DNA from: a bacterium
GTDB taxonomy: Bacteria > Verrucomicrobiota > Verrucomicrobiia > Limisphaerales > UBA11358
Length of the DNA stretch: 64,000 nt
Direction of reading: 5' to 3'
Assembly (NCBI GenBank): GCA_021817945.1
Contig: JAKAFL010000015.1
Coordinates: 1 to 64,000, forward strand
Within the stretch, counting starts at the first letter, position 1. Each line of letters opens with the position of its first letter. Positions 18,507 to 27,455 of this stretch are shown here, piece by piece. The position numbers and the translations under genes were made by a program. The notes under the pieces were generated by a model. It did not search any database. It had not been told where the DNA came from and saw only the letters and a list, made by a program, of their open reading frames with translations.

Positions 18507-20257
18507 TGGCCTCACTGCGCGCACCGGCGCCGACAGCGGGGATGAAGTCCCGATTGATACTTCTGCGCCTGCTCCTTCTGGGCGCAGCGGTTGCCACCAT
18601 CGCGGCTGCGCCTGGATCCCAACCCTTCACCCCGCCTGCGGACAAGGTGGATGAGGTGGACAAGGCGCCTCCGTTGGGGGCGGTAATGCTTCAGAATGTG
18701 GTCACCCCCGTGCCCTTGATCGTGGCCGACCCGTCGGCCACGGCCATCGTGCGCGGCGCGAGAAGCCAGGCTGTGCCATCCGTTTATCGTTTTTATGGCG
18801 GGGTGACCAATGACCTGGCTGCAAGGTTTCACGAGGTATTCACTGCGGAGCGTTCCCGTTTCATGGCCTCGGTGCAGGATTCTTTTCATGTTCCCGTTCT
18901 GGATCATGACCTGATGGCCTCGCCGGATTTTGGCTATATGCTGACGGCGTTTAATTTCAGCCATCCCACGTTTCCCATTTCCAACGATCTCGCCATGGAA
19001 TGGGCATCCGGCCGGGATGGCTCCCTGGAAGAGAACCGATGGCTGGAGGATTTGCAGGCCACGATGGAACGATTGATCCAGCCGGACCGCATACCGGCGG
19101 GAATGCTTACTGCGGGGCAGGTGCAATTAGTGCCCGTGAAAAACCCGCAGGAAACCCTGAGCCTGGCCGAAGTGAACGCCCGGGGCAGCGTGGTGGACGC
19201 GTCGGCAATCATGACCGCATCCTCGGCACGCAACTGGTTTCGGACGCGTTGCGCCAGCGTGGATGACCCGATGGTGGCCAGGTCCCTTTCCACTTGGATA
19301 CAGCCCAATTGCCTGCCGGACACCAACCTGACGACTCTTGCACGAAATGCGGCGGTGGATTCCATGGTGGTTTTGGAGAACTATGCACCCGGCCAGATGA
19401 TTGCCGCCAAGGGTTCGGTGGTGGATGCCCGGGTGCAACTGGCCATCATGGCATGGCAACAGAAAATTTCCTCGAATGCGAATGCGGCGGGGCCACTTTG
19501 GAAGGATCCGGCCCCTGCGGCGGCCCCGGAATTCATGGATGGCCCCGAGCCTGCCCCCCCAGCCACCGATGGCGGCGCCGACCCGATCTTGGGCCAAAAC
19601 TCCGCGCCAGAAGCGATTTCCCCGCAGCAGACTCGATCCCTTGCAGTCGGCCCCGGGCTTTCCTCAACGAACAGGAATGTCGCAGCAGCCCTCAAAACAG
19701 GCGTAACCGCCGGCCCGAAAGAAGCCCTGCAAAAACGGCTGCAACCCTCCTCGCTAAGTTCATTGGAACAGCTATTGGCAATTGGCGCGGCAGCAGGTTT
19801 CCTGGTGATTCTGGGTATTCGCAAATGGGCCGGGCACGAATCAGATGGCAGGCGGGTCCGGCCCGTGACTGAGGGCCGGTTAACCGTGGTGAAGCCGGTT
19901 CCGTTGAATCCAGTCCGCGAGAACCGCTCCAAGCCGGACCTGCAAACGGAACTTGCACCGCAAATCCTTCAGGTGCTCAGGCAGGCGTTCATGCATGAGA
20001 TGGCGGGGCAACGGCGCGATTTGCTGGCCGCCCAGCAGGCGGCGGCTGCGGAGGTCATTGACCTGGTTCATCGAATGGATTCCCTCCAAGTGGCCCTGCA
20101 ACTCAGATTGCGCACTTATGAAACCCAAATCCAGCAATTGGAAGCGGAACTCACGGCGCGCAGGGAGGAAAACCAGCAGCTCATCCGGCTCAAGATCCAG
20201 ATGATCCGACACCAGGCGCAATTGGAATCCGACTCGCAGAGAGTGGAATTGAACTGA
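18503..20257 (+). CDS. Membrane protein with a PgpH-type extracellular-like domain and coiled coil
   Basis: 584 residues. A signal/anchor lies at about 15-37, a long extracytoplasmic region to about 330, a Pro/Ala-rich linker to 415, one transmembrane helix (about 421-439), and a cytoplasmic coiled coil (about 490-575, MHEMAGQRRDLLAAQQAAAAE and later heptads). The segment at about 275-315 (LARNAAVDSMVVLENYAPGQ, then IAAKGSVVDA) resembles the end of the 7TMR-HDED domain of PgpH/YqfF proteins. There, conserved residues precede a kG..I...G..V pattern. Unlike PgpH it has no seven-helix block and no HD hydrolase; the HDOD domain is on the coupled upstream gene. Sensor function is inferred. Confidence 0.65.
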   Translation: MMASLRAPAPTAGMKSRLILLRLLLLGAAVATIAAAPGSQPFTPPADKVDEVDKAPPLGAVMLQNVVTPVPLIVADPSATAIVRGARSQAVPSVYRFYGGVTNDLAARFHEVFTAERSRFMASVQDSFHVPVLDHDLMASPDFGYMLTAFNFSHPTFPISNDLAMEWASGRDGSLEENRWLEDLQATMERLIQPDRIPAGMLTAGQVQLVPVKNPQETLSLAEVNARGSVVDASAIMTASSARNWFRTRCASVDDPMVARSLSTWIQPNCLPDTNLTTLARNAAVDSMVVLENYAPGQMIAAKGSVVDARVQLAIMAWQQKISSNANAAGPLWKDPAPAAAPEFMDGPEPAPPATDGGADPILGQNSAPEAISPQQTRSLAVGPGLSSTNRNVAAALKTGVTAGPKEALQKRLQPSSLSSLEQLLAIGAAAGFLVILGIRKWAGHESDGRRVRPVTEGRLTVVKPVPLNPVRENRSKPDLQTELAPQILQVLRQAFMHEMAGQRRDLLAAQQAAAAEVIDLVHRMDSLQVALQLRLRTYETQIQQLEAELTARREENQQLIRLKIQMIRHQAQLESDSQRVELN

Positions 20258-20266
20258 TCCGGCCGG

Positions 20267-21757
20267 TCAGGGATAAAATGGCCAACGGGAGATTTTCGGC
20301 CGGCTTTCCCCTGCCCTTTCCATCCGATCCGCCAGGCGTTGCCGCAAATCCTCCGTAATTTCCCGCATGGAGCGGTTGCCCGCGTATTGCACAAGGGCCG
20401 GGGGATCGGCCCTGCCTGCCAAATTAATGATCTGGGCCGGGTCGGCGAAATTGTTGTAAAGCTGGTAATCCTGATAAACGTTGGAACCCGAATCCGTGTG
20501 AAGGTCAGCGTCTGGCGCAAGGGCCACATAGGTCCATTCCGGCGTGCGCAGGGCGCGGGCGGTTTCCGTCTCGCTGATTTGAATGAACACCTCGTTTTTC
20601 CATTTTGCACGGGCCTCTGGCTGGTCCAGCAGCGGCAGAAAACTGGCGCCCTGCATGGAATCAGGCACAGGCAAACCCAGATAATCGAGCAGGGTTGGAG
20701 CCAGGTCCACCAGGCTGACCATTTCGCCCACTTTCATCGCGCGATTGAACCCCGGGCCCTGGATCAAAAGCGGGACGTGCGTGGAGGAATCATGGGGGCT
20801 GCGCTTGTACTCCGCGTTTCGAGTGCGGAAATGGCAGCCATGATCGCTCAAGAATATCACCACCGTGTTTTCCTCCAGGTTTTGCTCCTTCAAAACCTGG
20901 AAAAGCCGGCCCATGCAATCGTCTATGCTGCGGCAATCTCCATAATAATTGGCCAATTGGTAGGGCCAATCCCCAGGAAACGGGCGCAAATCAGGAGGCA
21001 CATAAGGATTGCGAAATCGTTCATCGAAACCTTTTGGCGGCGAGAACCCGTTCAAATCATTTTGCTGGTGAGGTTCGAGTTGGGACAGGACCAGGAAAAA
21101 GGGTTTTTCGTGCTTTTGACGAAGGAAATCCGTTGCAAGTTGGTTGAGGTAATCAGCCCGATAAATGCCGTCAAAGGTCATCGCCTGGCCATTTCCATCC
21201 CACAAGGTTCCATGGTAGGCATGGGATGTGAGTTCCAGTTCGTTGGAAGCCTGCCAGAGGTCCTTGAATCCACCGCGAAATTCCGGCGGCACATAGCCAT
21301 GGCTGGCCGGGTCTTTCCGTGAATTGGGTGCCAGGTGCCATTTGCCGATGTAATTGGTGCTGTATCCGGCTTTCCCCAATTCCGTGGCCAGGGTCACGGC
21401 CCCGGGGTTCAAACCCGGCCCCAGTTTCCACACCCCATTTTGGGTGGCATATTGGCCCGTAAACAGGCAACCCCGGGCCGGCGAGCAAAGAGGTTGATTG
21501 GTGTAGGCCTGTTCAAACGCCGTTCCGCGTTTCAACATGGCATCCAGGTTGGGAGTGAAATCCATTGGATTACGCCCGTAACCGCAAATAAAATCCCACC
21601 TGAACTGGTCTGAAATCACCAGCAGGATGTTGGGCCGCCGAGGCGTTTCGGTGGCGGCAGGCACCGAGGCTGCCCTTGCGCCCGAATCCAGGAGAGGGGC
21701 CATTGCCGCAGCCATCGCCGCCTGCTTGAGAAAACCGCGCCGGGTGGTGTCGCTCAT
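20267..21757 (-). CDS. Tat-exported sulfatase (choline/arylsulfatase family)
   Basis: 496 residues, family S1 formylglycine-dependent sulfatase. The N-terminus MSDTTRRGFLKQAA is a twin-arginine signal. The metal-binding start is PNILLVISDQFRWD, and the sulfatase signature LCSPARGCLFTG has Cys91 as the residue to be oxidised to formylglycine. FLSDHGCH and GKWH motifs follow. It should hydrolyse sulfate esters on polysaccharides in the periplasm, needing a separate maturase. It is convergent with the upstream plus-strand gene (9-base gap). Its 5' leader and first codons recur at 26966-27045. Confidence 0.95.
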   Translation of the reverse strand: MSDTTRRGFLKQAAMAAAMAPLLDSGARAASVPAATETPRRPNILLVISDQFRWDFICGYGRNPMDFTPNLDAMLKRGTAFEQAYTNQPLCSPARGCLFTGQYATQNGVWKLGPGLNPGAVTLATELGKAGYSTNYIGKWHLAPNSRKDPASHGYVPPEFRGGFKDLWQASNELELTSHAYHGTLWDGNGQAMTFDGIYRADYLNQLATDFLRQKHEKPFFLVLSQLEPHQQNDLNGFSPPKGFDERFRNPYVPPDLRPFPGDWPYQLANYYGDCRSIDDCMGRLFQVLKEQNLEENTVVIFLSDHGCHFRTRNAEYKRSPHDSSTHVPLLIQGPGFNRAMKVGEMVSLVDLAPTLLDYLGLPVPDSMQGASFLPLLDQPEARAKWKNEVFIQISETETARALRTPEWTYVALAPDADLHTDSGSNVYQDYQLYNNFADPAQIINLAGRADPPALVQYAGNRSMREITEDLRQRLADRMERAGESRPKISRWPFYP

Positions 21758-21796
21758 GTGTCCATCATTGCATTTTCAGCGTGGGCCTGCCATTTT
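21717..21796 (-). repeat. 80-bp repeat, copy 1 (sulfatase leader and Tat-signal start)
   Basis: 77 of 80 bases match 26966-27045 in the same orientation. The repeat covers the first codons of the sulfatase and about 40 bases upstream, so both coding and leader sequence were duplicated. Confidence 0.85.
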
Positions 21797-21857
21797 AAAA
21801 ATCCAATGAGCTTTTGCGAGATCCGGACCATTCCAAGCCTCGCAACGACACCTCATC

Positions 21858-22395
21858 AGTAGAGTAGGCGGAGCGAACGGATTGAGAGGCGCAGGGCCAA
21901 TGACCGTTTCGCTCCACCCCTCATCAAACCGGACGGGCGGTTTTCCCGCATCCGGCTTTCCGAAGGTCATTCACTCGCATTGCTTCTACGCCCGTGCCTG
22001 CGTCCAAGCCGCCCGCGTGGGCAGCCGATACAGACCATGACGTTCCCGCAGAACTTCCCATGGATTCCTCTCCCACAGGGCTTTCGTGCATCCCTGCTTG
22101 CGCCATAACCAGCGTTGCACCCGGTTGGCCGCATACTGGTTCAGCCGGTCAAACACCCGCGTGCTGTTGGCGTAATGGAAGTACCCACTCCAGCCTTTGA
22201 GTATCCGGTTCACCTCCGGGATGACTTCGTCCGCCGGTCGCCAGAGCGTCCAGTGGTTGAATTTCTCCCGTAGTTTCTCCCGTAGTTTCATTTGGCTCTC
22301 AGGGTGGGGTTCAACATGCGGATAATTCCGTCCGCTCTTCCCTCCTCGCCAACTCACACCGAAGCCGAGGAACTTGAACCCTTTGACCAAATAAC
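21858..22395 (-). mobile_element. 3' remnant of a group II intron with maturase domain
   Basis: The minus-strand frame ending at 21986 carries the C-terminal part of an intron reverse transcriptase: VKGFKFLGFGVSW, then the maturase domain NRILKGWSGYFHYANSTRVF and RVQRWLWRKQG, ending YRLPTRAAW. Everything upstream (reverse transcriptase core) is missing. After the stop the minus strand reads GCCGGATGCGGGAAAACCGC..GTCCGG, a hairpin typical of this intron class, and then CCTACTCTACT, the usual 3' end, near 21858. The truncation point near 22395 joins a transposase fragment in the opposite orientation. Confidence 0.8.
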
Positions 22396-22660
22396 CGGAC
22401 CTGCCCCCGGGAGTGGTGGCGGAACTGCATCGTCGGCAGGGGGAGGCGGAGAGGGTGTTTGACGAGATCAAGAACAAGCTGGGGCAGACGAAAACCTGGG
22501 TCACAACCCTGGTGGCCAAGGAAGCCTTGCTGACCTCCATCACCCACAACCTGCCGCTGGGTTATGACTCGGATTTGGAACGGCGCTACGAACTGGAGAA
22601 CAGAGCAAAAGACCCGAGTTGCCAGCAGCGGACGGAGACCGCGCAGAAGAAAGGAGTGAA
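22396..22660 (+). pseudogene. Transposase C-terminal fragment (IS4/IS1380-like)
   Basis: The frame reads VVAELHRRQGEAERVFDEIK, then NKLGQTKTWV and a helix ending SITHNLPLGYDSDL. This matches the end of DDE transposases of the IS4/IS1380 groups, where a Y/L-R-R..AE..FDE.KN block carries the catalytic Glu. The N-terminal part is absent; a stop (TAA) lies about 20 bases upstream and intron sequence takes over. The frame stays open to 22997 but the later part is not recognisable. Confidence 0.6.
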
Positions 22661-22888
22661 AACCAGATGTCCGCTGCCGCCGCTGAAAGCGCCAACGCGG
22701 CGTCCAATTCATTCGCTGGCTTCGCCATGGACTGCGGGAAGCACTTGCGGAAGCGGCTGCTGTGACACACCTCAAGCAGTTCTATGCCTCAATGTAAACC
22801 TGCGCGTTCAACACCAATGGGTGCCTTGGGTTACATCGAAGAACCCATCGTTCCAGAATCGGTGCCACGAAATTCGTCCCATGTCGCC

Positions 22889-23110
22889 TCAAAGGTTCCA
22901 CGTAAGGTCACGAACGCGCAAATTTAATGCTTTTGCAATCAAAGCCAATGTTTCCACTGTTACTCTATATTCAGCACGCTCTACGTTTCCCATATAATTG
23001 CGCGCCAATCCTGCCTTTTCCGCCAGTTGCTCCTGACTCAAGCCCGCTTTAGTTCGTTCAGCGTGGATTGCTTCACCGAGGATTATTGATAGTTTGCTAC
23101 GCTGTGACAC
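22889..23110 (-). CDS. XRE-family DNA-binding protein
   Basis: 73 residues if started at GTG 23110 (VSQRSKLSIILGEAIHAERT). It is one Cro/C1-type helix-turn-helix: AGLSQEQLAEKAGLARNYMG followed by NVERAEYRVTVETLALIAKAL. Such stand-alone proteins regulate plasmid, phage or restriction genes. A longer frame has ATG at 23161, but that codon lies inside the terminal repeat of the inserted element at 23154-23335, so the native 5' end was disrupted or displaced. Without the element the frame meets TAA about 20 codons upstream of GTG 23110. No neighbour clearly depends on it. Confidence 0.75.
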   Translation of the reverse strand: MSQRSKLSIILGEAIHAERTKAGLSQEQLAEKAGLARNYMGNVERAEYRVTVETLALIAKALNLRVRDLTWNL

Positions 23111-23153
23111 AGCTTGACGGCAAACCAAGAATACCGACAGCACTCTACCCAGT

Positions 23154-23335
23154 GGGCGCATCCTGACACTGCCCCCACTTTGCAAGTTCTTGAAACACAG
23201 GGCTTGGCGGATTACATGCAGTGAAAATGTACCGACGACTTTGTTTTCAGGCGGTTTCGGGGCTTTTAAAGACGCTGTCACCCGAGTGTATCGTGGTATC
23301 TGACTTTTCTACGGGGGCAGTGTCAGGATGCGCCC
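23154..23335. mobile_element. 182-bp MITE-like element with 23-bp inverted repeats and 9-bp target duplication
   Basis: The left end GGGCGCATCCTGACACTGCC... (23154-23176) is the exact reverse complement of 23313-23335. The sequence CTACCCAGT occurs immediately outside both ends (23145-23153 and 23336-23344), which is the signature of transposition with a 9-bp target duplication. The 136-bp interior encodes no transposase, so the element would be non-autonomous. It sits just upstream of the XRE gene and 130 bases before the next plus-strand gene. Confidence 0.85.
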
Positions 23336-23465
23336 CTACCCAGTGCGCTTGGTATTTAGTGCTTGCATTTTTCCCAACTGCGTCAAAAGTACTGGCGTAC
23401 CTTACGAAGGTAGCCGTCCACCATTCATGGATGGGACCAAGTTCGTGGAAATCCAAATAACATTT

Positions 23466-25384
23466 ATGAAATCAACAAGGAAGCTTGTTCTATTTATTGC
23501 ATTTTTGGAATCCACTGCTTCATCCTTTGCCATAGATGGCTTCATATTTCAGTTCAATCCTCAAACGCCATATTATCCTGGCCGAGTTTAACGAATGAGA
23601 CATACGTCATTGAATATCGAGGAACTCTCAGCACAGCCGACGAATGGACAACATTAAATGGCAATCTCGCGGCTGGGGCAGGCACGAATATAACCTTCTT
23701 TACCGATCCCAACACGATCAACTTCGGGACCTCCGGCAGTTTTGGCAGCACCAACAGTGGCGGCACGCCCAATCCGGGTGACACCAACAATTTTTCAGGG
23801 GGCACCGTGACGAACGGCACACCAGGTACCGGATTTTATCGCGTTTTGGATGTTCGCGTGACTGGAGGGCTGACAAACGGGATGACTGCGAGTGGCTACA
23901 TCAATGTCACCGTCCATCCTGAATCTGGGGCAAATTACCTGAATTTGCAGGTGAACGGGCAGACTTTTCCGAATCAAGGTTTGCTTTCACCTCCGTTTAA
24001 TGACACCAACTCAGTGACCTTTCAAAATGTCGACACGGCAATGCTTACCAATGGCGGCCCGTATATCCTGCAAGTTGAAGGTGGTTGGCATCTTCCCTCC
24101 GAAGCAAACATGAGCAGCGGTTACGAAATAGCTGACAGCCAGCCGTATTCGATCTACGTGACCAATGAACTTTCGTACCCAGCCTGGAACGGCGACGCAG
24201 GCGACGGTTGGGCTTCGTTCAATGTTCAATCGGCGCACCCGGACGTCAACTGGGAAATTGACATTTATAATTATTATGATTATTTGTACTGGTATTATGG
24301 TTATACGAATACTGTCAATCCCATTCAGATTGTCACAGGCAGCACCACCAATGGCCTGATTGATTACGATTGGAATTTGACCGACGCACAGGGCAATGTC
24401 CGGACCAATCTATCTACCGACCCGGCTTTCGTTTCCTTCACGTACACGACATGGACAGGTAATGGCGGTCTATCCAGTGTCTTTCCTGCCGGCAAACCGC
24501 AACCGAATACCGGAGGGGGCGGTTCCGCGCAGACGGCAAACCCGATCATTCAAAACGACGTTTGGCCCTCTTCCGGCGGCTATTGGGTAACGGCCTACCA
24601 AGACATGTTTCGCAATTGCTATGACAGCGGTGGTTTGATGCCCACGATGCTCAATGCCTGGCTAAGCGCAGCCGCAACGGTAAACCCTGTCTTTTATCAA
24701 ACCCCGACAAGCGGCACGAATGCCCAGACGTGGCCGATTCGCTACAATGAATTCACCAACACGGCTTTTATCAATACGAACAGTTATTATAATCTGGGCA
24801 CTTTTTACGATGACGAATTGTTGAATTCCTATTTGCACGATTCGCGCGCCCGTAACTTTTACGGGTATGGCCATGGTGCCAGCGACATTTTTCTCGGTTT
24901 GGAATTAGCAGAGGTCATGGCGACGCCGATGCACCGCTATCGCTTCGTGTGGCTCGACGGTTGCAACACCGCCAACGGCGCTTGGGACAAAGCTTTTCAC
25001 ATTAACGGCCCGGGCATCTTTCCCTTGTCCTACTACCAGAGTGTCCACCGGCGGCCTGCCCTTTTCGTCGGCCACACGCAGGATATTCCCTATGCGAGGG
25101 CTGGGGGTCCAAAAATCGGTGGAGTACAATACGACGGAACAATCCCCTCCAGCGTTCCGTATTTTCGTTCAAACTTGGTCTTTTACTGGTCGCAAGAGAA
25201 CTCATCATTCATGGCAGCGCTCAATTATTCGCTGGTAAACACTCCGCCGATTGTGCCGCCGATTACATTTCAGTCCGGCCCGTTGGCGGGGCAAACCTAC
25301 CAGCCAGGCCAATTTATGCAAATCGAAGGCTACGACCAGTTGGGCTGGAACCAATTCAACGCCTTGGCCGACCTTCCGTGGTAG
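23466..25384 (+). pseudogene. Secreted protein with caspase-like His/Cys motifs, single frameshift
   Basis: ATG 23466 begins a signal peptide (STRKLVLFIAFLESTASSFA) and reads IDGF. The frame then runs into a stop at 23591. The other frame, open to 25384, reads HISVQSSNAILSWPSLTNE directly after IDGF if one base is restored near 23541-23546. The restored protein is about 639 residues. The N-terminal half is beta-rich with a Thr/Asn/Gly linker. The C-terminal half has GYGHGAS (His codon 24872) and FVWLDGCNTANG (Cys codon 24962), spaced like the His-Cys dyad of clan CD (caspase/CHAT/C25) peptidases. Activity is inferred. The frameshift may be a mutation or a sequencing error. The stop lies 6 bases before the next start. 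Confidence 0.65.
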
Positions 25385-25390
25385 AGCTTT

Positions 25391-26656
25391 ATGGACGGCA
25401 TTTTTCAATTGGTACAAATGACGGCAACGTATTCCAACGCCGTTCTGACCGCCATGCTGCCGCACTTTACGGACGTGGCGCAGAAGTTGGAATTACCCTT
25501 TCCAACGCCGATCACGCAATCCGAAATCGCCCATTATTTCTGTGATCCGCGTGCGGGAGAAGTCGGTGGATGGGTGTGCCTGACCAATGGCTACCAGTTT
25601 TGGTATCAAAAGGGCCATGTGCAGATGTTCCATAGCCCGCGCGACTATTTCATTCTCCAGGACCCTGATCTGATCCCAAAACTGTACGGCCACTTGAGAA
25701 TGAATCCGGAGGAAGCGGTAATGTTGGCGCGGCAATCCCTGAAAAAACTTGGCTACACCAACGACCTTCTCTACACGACCGAACCAGAAGTGAAGCTGGC
25801 GACTCCCGAAACGTCTTTCGCTTCAAACCAGGGTGTTCCGCAATACAAGCTTATTTGGCATGACCCGGATTTGAGCTTTCGCCGCCCTTTCGATGAACTG
25901 GCAGAGGTGGATATCAACGCCGAGGTAAAACATGTTAACGGATTTGAGCTCGTCAACAAAAAGTTTTGGAAACCAAATCCAAATGTTGGAGCGGTGCCCG
26001 CACTTTCATCCGAATCCACAAGTTCCATATTCATCGGAGGACGCAAGCTCACATCTGTCTCGGCGTCATATTCCAATGCGTGCCTGTGTGTGTTGCTTCC
26101 TGTCCTTTCTAATTTTGCGCACAAATTAAACCTGCCAATCAAGCAAACGATTTCCGCGCAAGAATGTTCAAATATTGATTGTTCACTTGAGGATGGACAA
26201 CCCAACCTGCAAATAATTCTTACCAACGGTTACCGTTTTAACTTCCGGCATGGCTATGTGGTAGATTTCTACGCCGGGGACAACTATTTTACGGGGGATT
26301 TGTATGGCCACCCCACCGTCCAAACGTCCGACCTATATCAATCACAACCCGTTTCAAAGGCTGAGTTGATCGAGATAGCCAGGCAAGCCGTCCGAAGATT
26401 AGGCTATTCGGAAAGTGAACTTCACATGAAAGGCCCGCCCGACATGGTGACCATCCCCGAAGACAGAGCAGGCAGCTATTTCACCCGCTACGAAATCGCC
26501 TGGGATTTCAGGCGCTTCTCGTCGGGGCTGGAAGGCCATCGAGTGGAAATCGAGGTGGATGCGGAGACCAAAAGTATTAAATCCATTTTCCTGGACAACA
26601 CCAATCTTTGGCGGCCAACGCCGATTGATGTGCAGCAAGGAGCGAAAACGCCATGA
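25391..26656 (+). CDS. Internally duplicated hypothetical protein
   Basis: 421 residues made of two related halves (about 8-200 and 215-421). Each half has TATYSNA / SASYSNA, LP..KL.LP, PIT..E, LTNGY.F..(R/K)GHV or equivalent, an LYGH segment, an AR(Q/A)(S/V)..(K/R)LGY helix, and an ending with W.P. No signal peptide is evident; the start follows the preceding stop by only 6 bases, so the two genes form an operon. Family not recognised. The duplication suggests a two-lobed binding protein (inference). Confidence 0.7.
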   Translation: MDGIFQLVQMTATYSNAVLTAMLPHFTDVAQKLELPFPTPITQSEIAHYFCDPRAGEVGGWVCLTNGYQFWYQKGHVQMFHSPRDYFILQDPDLIPKLYGHLRMNPEEAVMLARQSLKKLGYTNDLLYTTEPEVKLATPETSFASNQGVPQYKLIWHDPDLSFRRPFDELAEVDINAEVKHVNGFELVNKKFWKPNPNVGAVPALSSESTSSIFIGGRKLTSVSASYSNACLCVLLPVLSNFAHKLNLPIKQTISAQECSNIDCSLEDGQPNLQIILTNGYRFNFRHGYVVDFYAGDNYFTGDLYGHPTVQTSDLYQSQPVSKAELIEIARQAVRRLGYSESELHMKGPPDMVTIPEDRAGSYFTRYEIAWDFRRFSSGLEGHRVEIEVDAETKSIKSIFLDNTNLWRPTPIDVQQGAKTP

Positions 26657-27006
26657 CCGCGTGTCGCCCACCTTGCCGTTGCGATCCGGGTCGGCATTCA
26701 TCAGCAGATTGCCTTCGCGCCGGACTGCTTTCACCAGCAGTTGGATGTGGTCGGCAATCGGTTTTTCTTTGGCGTTCCATGAATAACCCCACGCCCCCGC
26801 CATCGGCACGCAGAGTTCCCATACGTGATGGTTGTCGAAATCGCCGAGGGCGCCCCACCCTTAACGGGAATGGAAATCCTCCCGCATGTCCGCCCGGCCA
26901 TTGGTGAGGATATCCGGCTGCAATTGCCGCAGCATCTTGTAAACTTGTTCATACTGCCAGCAAAAGCCGCCTGTTTGAGAAAACCGCGCCGGGTGGTGTC
27001 GCTCAT
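26655..27006 (-). pseudogene. Alpha-L-fucosidase (GH29) relic with Tat-signal start
   Basis: It begins as the sulfatase does, MSDTTRRGFLKQAAFAGS. After a change of frame it reads QVYKMLRQLQPDILTNGRAD, a stop, then GDFDNHHVWELC, MAGAWGYSWNAKEKP and LLVKAVRREGNLLMNADPD. The last blocks match the GWGY and GGNLLLN..P motifs of GH29 enzymes. Most of the catalytic barrel is missing and at least one stop and one frameshift are present. It runs into the opposite-strand gene at 26656. Confidence 0.75.
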
Positions 27007-27045
27007 GGGTCCATCATTGCATTTTCAGCGTGGGCCTGCCATTTC
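26966..27045 (-). repeat. 80-bp repeat, copy 2 (fucosidase-relic leader)
   Basis: Second copy of 21717-21796, covering the Tat-signal codons and the leader of the GH29 relic. Downstream to 27270 there is only AT-rich, gene-free sequence. Confidence 0.85.
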
Positions 27046-27273
27046 AAATTTTTCAAACTTTGAAAACTTTTCATTTTTTCATCTATATCAGAAAGCGCTG
27101 GCCTCCGGCGCGGGAACAATGGCAAGCCGGCGGCAAAGCCGCCAAGTCAAAGGCCAGACTTCCATGGAAATAAAGCAATTCTATCCGTTTTCATGGGGGA
27201 AGCGAACATCGCGGCAGCTTCATCCGAGAACGGTTTTTACCCTTCCGTTCTGTTGCCCTTCCGTTCTTGCAGG

Positions 27274-27355
27274 ATTCGCGTCCATTGGCGTTCATTCGCG
27301 GTTCAAGGCTGCTTTTGTTCAATTTAACCGCGAATGAACGCCAATGAACGCCAAT
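27274..27355 (+). repeat. Palindromic repeat, copy 1
   Basis: 21-base arms (27283-27303 and 27326-27346, core GGCGTTCATTCGCGGTT / AACCGCGAATGAACGCC) enclose a 22-base spacer. A further AACGCCAAT extends the right side. Copies at 27834-27915 and 28112-28193 share arms, spacer and the following GGGGAAAAAT. Confidence 0.9.
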
Positions 27356-27455
27356 CGGGAAAAATCAGCCAGACATTGCGGCAGACGAACAGTTCGGCGG
27401 CTTCACCCATGACCGGTCGTTGGCATCCATTTGCGGTTGTTTGCCTGGGTGTTCA

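Noticed and set aside
20339..21322. 327-codon plus-strand open frame
   Set aside because: Antisense of the sulfatase gene, with unlikely composition.
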